49,852 nucleotides of DNA. It comes from an uncultured Erysipelotrichaceae bacterium (GTDB lineage Bacteria; Bacillota_I; Bacilli_A; Erysipelotrichales; Erysipelotrichaceae). The stretch's first letter is position 1; the number at the start of each line of letters is the position of its first letter. The DNA lies in contig CAMVGT010000012.1 in assembly GCA_947167125.1 (NCBI GenBank), positions 1-49,852 of the forward strand, read 5' to 3'. This document shows positions 25,387-33,259 of this stretch, piece after piece. The position numbers were made by a program, and so were the translations under genes. The notes below the pieces were generated by a model. That model searched no databases, had not been told where the DNA came from, and saw only the letters and a program-made list of their open reading frames with translations.

Positions 25387-26667
25387 CTATTCAGCGGATT
25401 CTGCTGTTTCCCCTTTGAGGATGGCGAGTGTCTTCATATTGCGGACATCGTTCTTCAGCATTTCCGGATTGATGATTGTCTTGACCTGGTCAAGTTCCAT
25501 ACCGTACTGATCAGCGATTTCCTGATACTGCTTTTCGACATCTTCCTCAGTCGGTTCAACGCCTTCTGCCTTGGCAATTGCCTGCAGACCGAGTCTGATC
25601 TTGACTGTGTTGACTGCCTGCTCACGGTAGCTTTCCTTGAGCTGTTCAGCAGTCTGTCCCATCATCTGCAGATAGCTTGTCAGGCTCATGCCGTACTGCT
25701 GCAGCTGGTTTGCCATCTGGTTGATCTGGCCCTGTACTTCGTCTTCGATCATGACATCCGGGATGTCAGCTTCAACGATATCGACCAGAGCTTCCATCAG
25801 CGCGCTTTCTGCTTTGTTTTCAGCATCTGCCTGCTTTCTGCTTTCCAGACGTGTTCTGACGTTCTTCTTCAGATCCTCGACTGTTTCGACTTCCTTGATA
25901 TTGAGTTCTTTTGCGAAGTCATCATTCAGTTCAGGAACGACTTCTGTCTTGACTTCGTTGACCTTGACATTGAATACGACTGCTGCGCCGGCGAGATCTT
26001 CCGCATGGTAATCTTCAGGGAATGTAAGGTTGAGTTCCTTTTCTTCGCCTTCCTTTGCGCCGATCAGCTGTTCTTCAAAACCCGGGATGAAGGAACCGGA
26101 GCCGAGCTTCAGGTCATAGCCTTCAGCGGATCCGCCTTCAAATGCAACGCCGTCCTTCAATCCTTTGTAGTCGATGTTGACGGTGTCGCCTTCTTCAGCT
26201 GCGCCTTCCTTGACTTCGTTGTCAGCGTACTGCTTCTGCATTCTGCTGATTTCCTCATCAACTTCCTCATCGGTTACTGCGTAGTCTTCAACTTCGTATT
26301 TCAGGCTCTTGTAATCACCGATCTTCGCTTCCGGTTCAACTGTGAATGTGTAAACGAGTTCAACCTTTTCGTCATTGACATCCTTGATGTCAAGCTGCGG
26401 CTGGGAAATCGGTGTGAGGTTCAGTTCTTCAAGAGCTGCTCTCATCCATTCGTTTGCGTTGTCGTCAACCGCTTCGATGAAGCGCTGTCCGGCAGAGATT
26501 CTCTTTTCTGCCAGGGCAATCGGCGCTGCGCCTTTGCGGAAGCCGTCGACTGACAGGTTCTTTGCGAGTTTTCTGAATGCCTTGTTTACGGCCTTCTTCC
26601 ATTCATCGCCTTCGATTGTAACAGTCATGTCACCGACTGATTTTTCCTTTAATGTCCAGTTTGCCAT
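25387..26667 (-). CDS. tig: Trigger factor
   Basis: Ribosome-bound chaperone and prolyl isomerase of 426 residues. The ribosome-binding domain contains the tail-loop motif GFRKGAAPIALAEKR (variant of GFRxGxxP, about 44). The FKBP-type PPIase domain spans about 160-245 (EEGDTVNIDYKG, SFIPGFEEQLIGAKEGEEKELNL), and the C-terminal helical domain follows. SD AGAAGGAG. It is the first gene of tig-lon-engB; the upstream region carries two CIRCE-like operators and two promoters, predicting HrcA heat-shock control. Confidence 0.97.
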   Translation of the reverse strand: MANWTLKEKSVGDMTVTIEGDEWKKAVNKAFRKLAKNLSVDGFRKGAAPIALAEKRISAGQRFIEAVDDNANEWMRAALEELNLTPISQPQLDIKDVNDEKVELVYTFTVEPEAKIGDYKSLKYEVEDYAVTDEEVDEEISRMQKQYADNEVKEGAAEEGDTVNIDYKGLKDGVAFEGGSAEGYDLKLGSGSFIPGFEEQLIGAKEGEEKELNLTFPEDYHAEDLAGAAVVFNVKVNEVKTEVVPELNDDFAKELNIKEVETVEDLKKNVRTRLESRKQADAENKAESALMEALVDIVEADIPDVMIEDEVQGQINQMANQLQQYGMSLTSYLQMMGQTAEQLKESYREQAVNTVKIRLGLQAIAKAEGVEPTEEDVEKQYQEIADQYGMELDQVKTIINPEMLKNDVRNMKTLAILKGETAESAE

Positions 26668-26701
26668 TTCGTATCTACTCCTTCTGATATTTTGCCGGTC
26701 T

Positions 26702-26707
26702 ATTATA
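26702..26707 (-). promoter_or_regulatory. tig promoter P2 (extended -10)
   Basis: TATAAT preceded by TGC, 34 nt upstream of the tig ATG. The -35 is poor. It lies downstream of both CIRCE-like sites and could give basal expression. Confidence 0.5.
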
Positions 26708-26743
26708 GCAAATATTAGGCATGAAAACTATCATTTTTCAGTC

Positions 26744-26770
26744 TTAGCACTCACACACTAAGTCTGCCAA
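26744..26770. promoter_or_regulatory. Second CIRCE-like operator
   Basis: TTAGCACTC (26744-26752, perfect half-site), N9, then GTCTGCCAA, which matches 6 of 9 positions of GAGTGCTAA. It lies around the expected start site of promoter P1, at a centre-to-centre distance of 44 bp from the better site. Confidence 0.55.
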
Positions 26771-26771
26771 T

Positions 26772-26800
26772 ATATTACATGAGGTTATTAGCACTGTCAA
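26772..26800 (-). promoter_or_regulatory. tig promoter P1 inside the CIRCE region
   Basis: Perfect -35 TTGACA (26800-26795), 17-bp spacer, -10 TAATAT (26777-26772). The -35 is embedded in the CIRCE-like operator. Confidence 0.75.
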
Positions 26801-26814
26801 CAATTAAGTGCTAA
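26788..26814. promoter_or_regulatory. CIRCE operator (HrcA site) upstream of tig
   Basis: TTAGCACTG-N9-AAGTGCTAA. This matches the CIRCE consensus TTAGCACTC-N9-GAGTGCTAA in 16 of 18 arm positions, with the two differences symmetric at the inner ends. It covers the -35 of P1 and contains the stop codon of the upstream DUF3196-like gene. Confidence 0.85.
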
Positions 26815-27518
26815 GTCATTTTTGAAGATTCCGCTGTCTGCCGCATGGTTCTGAGGGCTGCCCGGTATGTCGCTCCTCCGTCCATCAGATCCGATACCTG
26901 CTCCAGAATTCCCAGGGCAAGATCCTCCCCTTCCTCTTCATCATAGGAAAGCGGCAGGAAGAGATAAACTTCCCGGATCAGCAGTGTGCGGCACATTTCA
27001 AGCATTGCCGGATTGTCATTCTCCAGCCATTCCTTCAGACAGGCATAAGCTTTGCGGAAACCGCCGCTTTCAGAACACGGGATCACCGAGTCACCGTAGA
27101 ATTCAGCTCTCATGCCATCTTTGACAAGCGTGAACTCCTCTTTGATTTCCTGTTCCGCAATTGCTTCAATGATCAGCGCGGCCGCTTCCGGACACGGATT
27201 GCTCTGCAGATAAGAACGGATTTCCGTCAGGATATCGCGCAGATTGCGCTTTGTAAGCTGCGCGGCTGCGGCCAGCTGCTGCTGGTCAGTGCCTCTCAGC
27301 TTTTTCAGAAGGGAATCCAGCGATTCCTCCTTCAGCTGCCTTCTGTCGGCAATCACCTGCTTCGCATTGACTTCGTATTCATGAAGCTTCTTTTCAATTT
27401 CAGGAGGAATATAAGGCATCCGCAGTTCCTTCCGGATCACAATGAGCGCCTCTTCCTCTTCATGGCGTTCCATCATCTCCCGGATTTCCGCCAGAATTTC
27501 ATCATAATAGTTTTCCAT
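26811..27518 (-). CDS. Conserved hypothetical protein, DUF3196-like
   Basis: A 235-residue, acidic, helix-rich soluble protein without signal peptide. The N-terminus IREMMERHEEEEALIVIRKEL followed by PYIPPEIEKKL and a middle TKRNLRDILTEIRSYL suggest a helical-repeat (TPR-like) scaffold. The overall pattern recalls DUF3196 proteins found next to tig in low-GC Firmicutes; this is a recollection, not a search result. SD GGAGG 5 nt upstream of ATG. Its last codons overlap the CIRCE operator of tig. It lies just after the tRNA-Arg terminator and shows no promoter of its own. Confidence 0.75.
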   Translation of the reverse strand: MENYYDEILAEIREMMERHEEEEALIVIRKELRMPYIPPEIEKKLHEYEVNAKQVIADRRQLKEESLDSLLKKLRGTDQQQLAAAAQLTKRNLRDILTEIRSYLQSNPCPEAAALIIEAIAEQEIKEEFTLVKDGMRAEFYGDSVIPCSESGGFRKAYACLKEWLENDNPAMLEMCRTLLIREVYLFLPLSYDEEEGEDLALGILEQVSDLMDGGATYRAALRTMRQTAESSKMT

Positions 27519-27551
27519 TGAAACCTCCGTCTGAGGGTTATGAGAAAAATG

Positions 27552-27583
27552 AAAGCCGGTCCCGAATCGGAAAACCGGCTTTT
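27552..27583. terminator. Terminator after tRNA-Arg
   Basis: AAAGCCGGT/ACCGGCTTT hairpin followed on the minus strand by CATTTTTC. Read-through may supply the DUF3196-like gene. Confidence 0.75.
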
Positions 27584-27587
27584 CAAA

Positions 27588-27664
27588 TGGCGTCGTGGTT
27601 GGGACTCGAACCCAAGACCGTCCGCTTAGAAGGCGGAAGCTCTATCCAGCTGAGCTACCACGAC
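27588..27664 (-). tRNA. tRNA-Arg (anticodon TCT), CCA encoded
   Basis: Cloverleaf on the minus strand: acceptor GTCGTGG/CCACGAC, D-arm with AGCTCAGCTGGATAGAGC, anticodon stem TCCGC/GCGGA with loop CTTCTAA (anticodon TCT, reading AGA), and T-arm with GGTTCGAGTCC. The discriminator G is followed by a genomically encoded CCA. 77 nt in all. Confidence 0.97.
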
Positions 27665-27673
27665 AGCTCTGAT

Positions 27674-27702
27674 AATATATCAAAGATTTATTGAAAGATC
27701 AA
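27674..27702 (-). promoter_or_regulatory. Promoter of tRNA-Arg
   Basis: -35 TTGATC (27702-27697), 17-bp spacer, -10 TATATT (27679-27674), nine bases before the mature tRNA 5' end. Confidence 0.75.
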
Positions 27703-27739
27703 GACCGATTTTCACGAATTGCACATCCCGTGCATCCGT

Positions 27740-28225
27740 TCACTTTTTCTCTTTCCGGTAAATCATCCGCTGAACTTTCACGCCGTCTTCATCCAGGGTC
27801 ACAATCGCGTAGGAAGGTTCCGATCCGTCGCGGTTGTGCCAGATTGAACCCGGATTGATCACACGCACCCCGTCAATCAGCTGATTGAACGGAATATGCG
27901 TATGGCCGAAGAAACAAAGATCGCATCCGTTCTGCTTTGCCTTGTCCGCCAGCATATCGAAATTTCCGAAGAACATATCGCGGTGGCCATGGCAGATATA
28001 TGCTTTGTGTGTACCGAGCGGCATTACAAGATTGGAAGGAAACTGATTGTAATTGTCATTGTTTCCCTGCACAATGGAAAATCTGTCTACCATCCATGTC
28101 GGCAGTTCCGCGTCGCCGCAATGAATAAAGTAATCCGCATCGCGATGGGTTTCGATGACATAGTCGAGTCCGTCCGTCGTTCCGTGGTTATCGGAAACAA
28201 GTACAATTTTCACTGTTTTCTTCAT
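27740..28225 (-). CDS. YfcE/MJ0936-type metallophosphoesterase
   Basis: Dimetal phosphodiesterase of 161 residues with the complete calcineurin-fold signature: SDNHG (Asp is at the first position of the usual D-x-H), HCGDAE, GNND, CHGH and GHTH. The natural substrate of this family is unclear (cyclic nucleotides or phosphodiesters in vitro). The start at 28225 (MKKTVKIVLVSDNHG) is preferred over 28231: a strong promoter (TAGACA-17-TGCTTTAAT) ends 6 nt before this ATG, and no SD exists, so the mRNA is likely leaderless. Divergent from the next gene. Confidence 0.9.
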   Translation of the reverse strand: MKKTVKIVLVSDNHGTTDGLDYVIETHRDADYFIHCGDAELPTWMVDRFSIVQGNNDNYNQFPSNLVMPLGTHKAYICHGHRDMFFGNFDMLADKAKQNGCDLCFFGHTHIPFNQLIDGVRVINPGSIWHNRDGSEPSYAIVTLDEDGVKVQRMIYRKEKK

Positions 28226-28231
28226 GGGCAT

Positions 28232-28260
28232 ATTAAAGCATAAGGCTTCCCCTTTGTCTA
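28232..28260 (-). promoter_or_regulatory. Promoter of the metallophosphoesterase gene
   Basis: -35 TAGACA (28260-28255), 17-bp spacer, extended -10 TGC-TTTAAT (28237-28232). The predicted start site coincides with the ATG at 28225. Confidence 0.7.
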
Positions 28261-28344
28261 ACGTATCTTTTCAAAGAAAATGTAATTTAAAGTTTCCTGT
28301 GTAATCCATCGGCATTTTGCGCATTTGAACCATGCAGATCTGTG

Positions 28345-28355
28345 CTATGATAATA
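28345..28355 (+). promoter_or_regulatory. Extended -10 region of the small membrane-protein gene
   Basis: TGC-TATGAT about 20 nt upstream of the ATG, with TTTGAA 16 bp upstream as a plausible -35; SD GGGAG follows. Confidence 0.5.
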
Positions 28356-28371
28356 AAAACGGGAGAAAACT

Positions 28372-28758
28372 ATGTTTAATATTTATCCTTATAATTACTG
28401 GATTCTATATGCCGCAATCGCGGCCCTGATCATCACCATCATCGTTTCCGCAGTACAGATCCTTAAGGAGCTTAAATCGATGGCCGATTTCCTGAAGCCG
28501 CGCATGGATCATCTGCAGACCAATGTCAAGCTTGCCACCATCAAGATGGAAGCGATGGATGAAAAGAAAAAGGAAAACGCAAAGAAGAACAAGCTCATTC
28601 TTGCCGCCCTTCCGATTCTGCTGGCTGTCTATCAGGCATATAAGAAGGATGATGAAGCAGTCGGCGCAAAAGGTGTTGTCAAAGCCGCAAAAACCGTCAT
28701 CACCAACCGCCAGGAGGAACAGAAGTTCATCAAAAAGGTTGCCAGCGCAATCCGATAA
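28372..28758 (+). CDS. Small hypothetical membrane protein
   Basis: A 128-residue protein of unknown function. One N-terminal TM (about 10-29, WILYAAIAALIITIIVSAVQ) leads into a charged, probably coiled-coil stretch (30-75: LKELKSMADFLKPRMDHLQ, KMEAMDEKKKENAKK). A second hydrophobic segment follows (about 76-89, LILAALPILLAVYQAY), then a basic C-terminal region. The layout recalls small proteins that tether coiled coils to the membrane. It has its own promoter and SD and a terminator, so it is a genuine monocistronic gene, divergent from the phosphoesterase and convergent with uvrC. Confidence 0.8.
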   Translation: MFNIYPYNYWILYAAIAALIITIIVSAVQILKELKSMADFLKPRMDHLQTNVKLATIKMEAMDEKKKENAKKNKLILAALPILLAVYQAYKKDDEAVGAKGVVKAAKTVITNRQEEQKFIKKVASAIR

Positions 28759-28765
28759 AACAATC

Positions 28766-28790
28766 AAAGCCGGGAAAGCCCGGCTTTTTC
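28766..28790. terminator. Bidirectional terminator, small membrane gene / uvrC
   Basis: AAAGCCGGG/CCCGGCTTT with a short loop; TTTTTC follows on the plus strand, and an A/T flank serves uvrC on the other. Confidence 0.8.
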
Positions 28791-28791
28791 A

Positions 28792-30576
28792 TTACTGATC
28801 TGTTTCTTCATCATGCGCATGAAGCGCTTCATACACATTGCGCGCGGTTTCCTTCGGCACGACTTTCTCGATTTCTTCCAGCGTTGCCGCTTTAAGACCC
28901 GTGAAGTTTTTGAATTCCTTCAGCAGCAGACGCTTTCTCTTGGGCCCGATGCCTTCGACATCATCAAGAACCGATTTGGTCTGTGCCTTGGCACGCAGCT
29001 TGCGGTGGTAGCCGATCGCAACCCTATGGACTTCATCCTGCATTCTTGTCAGCAGGAAGAACAAACCTGAATTCTTGTCGATTTCAAACAGCTCGCCATC
29101 CGTATTCATCAAAGCCCTGGTGTTATGATGGTCATCCTTGACCAGACCCATCAGACGGATTCTTTCGCTTAATCCGAGCGAATCGAGGATTTCCTTTGCG
29201 GCTTCAATCTGTGTCCAGCCGCCATCCACGATGAGCCCGTCCGGCATTCTGCCTTCATCTTTTAGCAGACGGAAGTAACGGCGGTATACCGCTTCCTTCA
29301 TAGAATCGGTATCGCTGTTTCCGGTATGCAGGCGGAACAGCCGGTAATCATTTTTCACCGGGCTGCCGTCTTCATAAACAACACATGCCGCTACCGTGAA
29401 GGTTCCGGAAATATGCGAGTTGTCAAACAGTTCAACACGATTCATATCGCATCCGGCCAGCTGACTGAGATGCTTCACCGCTCCATCAGTCACGGTTTCC
29501 TGTCTTTCCACGGTTGAGAATTTGAGTTCCAGCTGCTTCTTCGCATTTTCAACGCACATGTCGATCAGCCTTGCCTTATAGCCTCTCTGCGGCTGGAAGA
29601 CAGGCATATCGAGAACTTCCTGCAGTGCGGTGATATCGATATTCTGCGGCAGCACAAGCTCGCGGGCAGCCGGATGATCCTGATAATACCGGATCAGGAA
29701 ACTGGAGAATTCATCTTCGGCATCGCCATAAAGCGGCCTAAGACGGAATTCCTTATTGAGAATAACGCCGCTTCTGACCAGAAAGCCGGTGATCGCCATA
29801 TAGCCTTTATCGGCATGCCAGGCAAAGACATCGCGCGATCCGCGGTTGTCCTTTTCAATATTCTGCGATTCATTGACAACCGAATGAATCGCGTCAAGCA
29901 TATTCTTATATTCCGCTGCTTTTTCAAATTCCAGTTTTTCCGAAGCCGCATACATCTTGGCTTTCAGATCATTTTCAACTTCCTTGGTATCGCCGTTGAG
30001 GAACTTTGTGACCTGATCGGCCATTTTTTCATATGTTCCTTTTTCGATTTCATATTCGCACGGTCCAAGACACTGTCCCATATGGTAATAAAGACAGAGC
30101 TTCGGCTGCAGCTGATTGCAGCGCCTGAACGGATATAAGGACTGCAGAAGCTTGAGCGTTGTCCTTGCGGCGGAAGCGTCAGGAAACGGTCCGAAGTAGC
30201 GTGCTTTCTTATCCTTTTTGGTATCGCGGGCAATCAGCAGCCGGGGATATTCCTCCCTTGTCAGCTTGATATAGGGATAGGAAGAATCATCGATGAACTG
30301 AATATTGTATTTCGGTCTGTATTTCTTGATCAGATTGATTTCCAGGACAAGAGCTTCCTTTTCAGTTCTGGTCACGATGAAATCAAAGTCTTCAATATTG
30401 GAGACCATCTTTGTTGTTTTGAAATCATGCGCGCCGGTGAAATACTGATTGACACGGTTATGGAGATTCTTTGCCTTGCCGACATAGATAATCTCGCCGC
30501 TTTTGTCTTTCATCTGATAGCTGCCCGGTTCATTGGGAAGATTGAGCAGCTTTGCTTTAATATATTCCTGATCCAT
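28792..30576 (-). CDS. uvrC: Excinuclease ABC subunit C
   Basis: Nuclease that makes both incisions in nucleotide excision repair, 594 residues. The GIY-YIG domain has GSYQMKDKSGEIIYVGKAKNL in segments (about 18-38); a Cys region (RRCNQLQPKLCLYY) follows. The UVR motif is KLEFEKAAEYKNMLDAI (about 210), the RNase H-like domain has DNSHISGTFTVA (about 390), and a C-terminal HhH has VEGIGPKRKRLLLKEF. The ATG at 30576 aligns best with other UvrC starts, though the GTG at 30585 overlaps the upstream stop (GTGA) and is also possible. Last gene of cvpA-mutS2-orf-uvrC. Confidence 0.96.
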   Translation of the reverse strand: MDQEYIKAKLLNLPNEPGSYQMKDKSGEIIYVGKAKNLHNRVNQYFTGAHDFKTTKMVSNIEDFDFIVTRTEKEALVLEINLIKKYRPKYNIQFIDDSSYPYIKLTREEYPRLLIARDTKKDKKARYFGPFPDASAARTTLKLLQSLYPFRRCNQLQPKLCLYYHMGQCLGPCEYEIEKGTYEKMADQVTKFLNGDTKEVENDLKAKMYAASEKLEFEKAAEYKNMLDAIHSVVNESQNIEKDNRGSRDVFAWHADKGYMAITGFLVRSGVILNKEFRLRPLYGDAEDEFSSFLIRYYQDHPAARELVLPQNIDITALQEVLDMPVFQPQRGYKARLIDMCVENAKKQLELKFSTVERQETVTDGAVKHLSQLAGCDMNRVELFDNSHISGTFTVAACVVYEDGSPVKNDYRLFRLHTGNSDTDSMKEAVYRRYFRLLKDEGRMPDGLIVDGGWTQIEAAKEILDSLGLSERIRLMGLVKDDHHNTRALMNTDGELFEIDKNSGLFFLLTRMQDEVHRVAIGYHRKLRAKAQTKSVLDDVEGIGPKRKRLLLKEFKNFTGLKAATLEEIEKVVPKETARNVYEALHAHDEETDQ

Positions 30577-30581
30577 AGACC

Positions 30582-30899
30582 TCACTTTTTTCTGTGCCGC
30601 GGAAGAATGAAGACACTGTAGACAATCAAAAGAAGAATCGAAGAGAAGACCGCGCCGAGCATCGGGATCACAAACCAGATGCCGGGATTGTCATTGATGA
30701 GCGGAATGCCGCAGGCGGCGATGAAAACGCCGTAGCCCCACCACAGCTTTGCCAGATCATGGTTATAGCTTTCGGCATCATCGACTTTCGGCGGCTCGGA
30801 ATCGAATGTGAAAAAACCTGCAGGTTCTTTTGCAAACCATGTTCGGATGCCGATGGCAATCATCAGCAGGCTGCAGATCATCCATAATACAAAAGCCAT
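30582..30899 (-). CDS. Small membrane protein between mutS2 and uvrC
   Basis: A 105-residue protein with three predicted TM helices (about 2-19, 52-68, 74-97) and a conserved-looking loop AGFFTFDSEPPKVDDAESYN between the first two. Not recognised as a named family; small Firmicutes proteins with a W-F...F...DVxxYN layout exist, function unknown. SD GGAG 6 nt upstream. Its stop overlaps the alternative GTG of uvrC and it follows mutS2 by 10 nt, so it is fully embedded in the repair operon. Confidence 0.75.
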   Translation of the reverse strand: MAFVLWMICSLLMIAIGIRTWFAKEPAGFFTFDSEPPKVDDAESYNHDLAKLWWGYGVFIAACGIPLINDNPGIWFVIPMLGAVFSSILLLIVYSVFILPRHRKK

Positions 30900-30909
30900 A
30901 AAGATCTCC

Positions 30910-33237
30910 TTATTTCATTACAACAACGGTCGCGCCGGTTCCGCCTTCATTGGGCATGCCGAGCCGGTATTCCTTGACGCTGCTGTCGTTTTTCAGTTTA
31001 TCATGCACTGCCTTGCGCAGTCTTCCGGTACCGTCGCCATGGATGATCCGGAAGGTTTTCAATGCATGGATTTTTGCCTGATCCATATAGTCGCCCATTT
31101 TTACAATGGCTTCACTGACTGTTAATCCGATCAGATTGCATTCCAGCGGCATCGAGGAGAACATTCCGCCGCCGGAAATATGAACGGTTGTGGTCGGCTG
31201 TGATTTCATCTTCGGAATAATATGGGCACTGGGACGGATCTGATCCTTTTTCACACGGATCTCCCTGCCGTTAAGCAGTACACGGATTTCCCTTCTGCCG
31301 ACTTCGATGACTTCGCATACGGCATTCGAGCTGCGCAGTTCCACCGCGTCGCCGACCTTGTATTCATGATTGGGATCGTACGGGATTTCTTCCTTCACTT
31401 CGCTCTTTGAAAGTTCAGTCAGCTTTCCTCTTTCCGCGATTGCTTCATGAACACGGATCTGATTCTGATTTGCCCGCAGATGTTCAAGAATTTCATCTGC
31501 TTCCGCGCGGACGGATTCAATATATTCCTGCGCTTCCTTTTCCGCCTTCTGACGGAATTCATCCTTCTGCTTTGCCAGTCTGGCATTTTCCTTGCGCAGC
31601 TCTTCCGCCTTCTTTTCATTTTCCGCGATCAGCTTTTCCAGCTCTTCGCCTTTTTTCCGGGTTTCATTCAGCTGTGCTTCCAGACGTTCAATCAATACAT
31701 CCTCTTCGGTTTTGGCCTGGTTTCGCAGGAAACGGGCGTAGCGGACAATGCCTTTGGGAAGTCCATAGCGCTCGGCAACTTCAAAAGCATTGGAGGAACC
31801 GGTTGTCCCTTCAATATAGCGGTAAGTCGGCGCAAGAAGCTTCATATCAAATTCCACTGAAGCCAGCAGAATATCATCATGGCGTTTGCCATATGCTTTC
31901 AATCTTCCGTAATGGGTTGTCGCAACAGTCATGCAGGAGACTTCGCGCAGCCGGTTGAGAATCGCGATCGCAAGCGCTTCGCCTTCTCTCGGGTCTGTTC
32001 CGCTGCCCACTTCATCCAGAAGCACCAGCGAGTTTTCGGTCGCCTCATTGCAGATTTCCGCCTGCTTGCGGATATGGGCAGAGAAAGAAGATAGCGAACT
32101 GACAACCGACTGGTCATCGCCGATATCCGCAAAGACACGGTCAAAATACGGAATGACGGCACTTTCACAGGGTACCGGCATGCCGGCATAGGTCATCAGC
32201 GTAAACAGACCGATGATTTTCATCGATACGGTTTTGCCGCCGGTGTTGGGACCGGTGATTAAAAGAATGCGGTGGGGATCGGCAATATGATAGGTATTGG
32301 AGACCACCGTTTTCGGATCAATCAAAGGGTGTCTTGCCTTGATCAGATGAATCTCACGCGCTTCACTCAGCTCCGCCGCACATGCATCATTGGCAGCGCC
32401 CCATTGCGCTTTGGCAAATACGGTATCCAGAATCGTGCAGGTTTCAAGATTCGCAAGTTCTTCCTTGGCGACTTTTGTCACTTCTCTGGAACATTCTTCC
32501 AGGATTCTTGCGATTTCCTGCTGCTCATCATCAAGATACCCCTGCCTGCGGTTGTTGAGTGTTACAAGAGCTGCCGGTTCGATATAGGAAGCCTGGCCGG
32601 ACGCACTGTCGCCATAGACAAGTCCGCCGAATGTATTTTTTTCGGACGCTCTTACAAGAATCATCGCTCTGCCGCTGCGGTATGTGATAATGCCGGCGAC
32701 AACGCTGTCGCTGTGCGTCGCCACAAAGCGCTGGGCAGCCTGGGCAATGTCATGTTCTGCGCGGCGGATATTGGCGCGGATGGATGAGAGTTCATGAGAA
32801 GCTGTATCCATGACTTCACCATAATCATTGATGCAGCGGGAAATGACTTTTTCGGTATGTTCATGAACGGTTAAAGTGCCGATCAGATCATCGAGATACG
32901 GATGTTCAAAATCCGTCAGTTCCTTCTGATAATTACGAATGGAACGGATTCCCTGGATGAAATGCACTTCATTGATCAGATCCTGTCCGCTCAGCGTTCT
33001 TCCTTTGGACGCGTTTTTCAGCATGTCGGTCAGATCGCGGATGCCGGCCATCGGCACCGGACCGTAATGGACAGATGCTTTGAGCGCTTCCTTCATCCGC
33101 TCATGATCCCTGCGGATAATTAACGGATCAAAACTGGGGACAGTTTCAGCAACTGCCGTTCTGCCAAGAGAAAAAGCACAGTATTTGGAAACCTGTGCCA
33201 GTATCATATTTAATTCAAGACTGTTTTCAAGAGACAT
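30910..33237 (-). CDS. mutS2: MutS2 family ATPase/endonuclease
   Basis: MutS paralogue of 775 residues that suppresses recombination and, in Bacillus, rescues collided ribosomes. The N-terminal core and clamp domains are followed by the ATPase with Walker A GPNTGGKTVSMK (about 335) and Walker B LVLLDEVGSGTDPREG. A long Lys/Glu coiled coil (about 510-610) and a C-terminal Smr nuclease domain follow, with HALKTFRIIHGDGTGRLR (about 725) and its HGxGxG signature. ATG at 33237 with AGAAGG 6 nt upstream is preferred over the TTG one codon earlier. Second gene of the cvpA operon. Confidence 0.96.
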   Translation of the reverse strand: MSLENSLELNMILAQVSKYCAFSLGRTAVAETVPSFDPLIIRRDHERMKEALKASVHYGPVPMAGIRDLTDMLKNASKGRTLSGQDLINEVHFIQGIRSIRNYQKELTDFEHPYLDDLIGTLTVHEHTEKVISRCINDYGEVMDTASHELSSIRANIRRAEHDIAQAAQRFVATHSDSVVAGIITYRSGRAMILVRASEKNTFGGLVYGDSASGQASYIEPAALVTLNNRRQGYLDDEQQEIARILEECSREVTKVAKEELANLETCTILDTVFAKAQWGAANDACAAELSEAREIHLIKARHPLIDPKTVVSNTYHIADPHRILLITGPNTGGKTVSMKIIGLFTLMTYAGMPVPCESAVIPYFDRVFADIGDDQSVVSSLSSFSAHIRKQAEICNEATENSLVLLDEVGSGTDPREGEALAIAILNRLREVSCMTVATTHYGRLKAYGKRHDDILLASVEFDMKLLAPTYRYIEGTTGSSNAFEVAERYGLPKGIVRYARFLRNQAKTEEDVLIERLEAQLNETRKKGEELEKLIAENEKKAEELRKENARLAKQKDEFRQKAEKEAQEYIESVRAEADEILEHLRANQNQIRVHEAIAERGKLTELSKSEVKEEIPYDPNHEYKVGDAVELRSSNAVCEVIEVGRREIRVLLNGREIRVKKDQIRPSAHIIPKMKSQPTTTVHISGGGMFSSMPLECNLIGLTVSEAIVKMGDYMDQAKIHALKTFRIIHGDGTGRLRKAVHDKLKNDSSVKEYRLGMPNEGGTGATVVVMK

Positions 33238-33259
33238 CAATTACCTTCTGTTTGTATGA

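Noticed and set aside
27718..27736. GCAC/GTGC hairpin after the metallophosphoesterase as a terminator
   Set aside because: Stem is only four to five pairs and no T-run follows; too weak to call.
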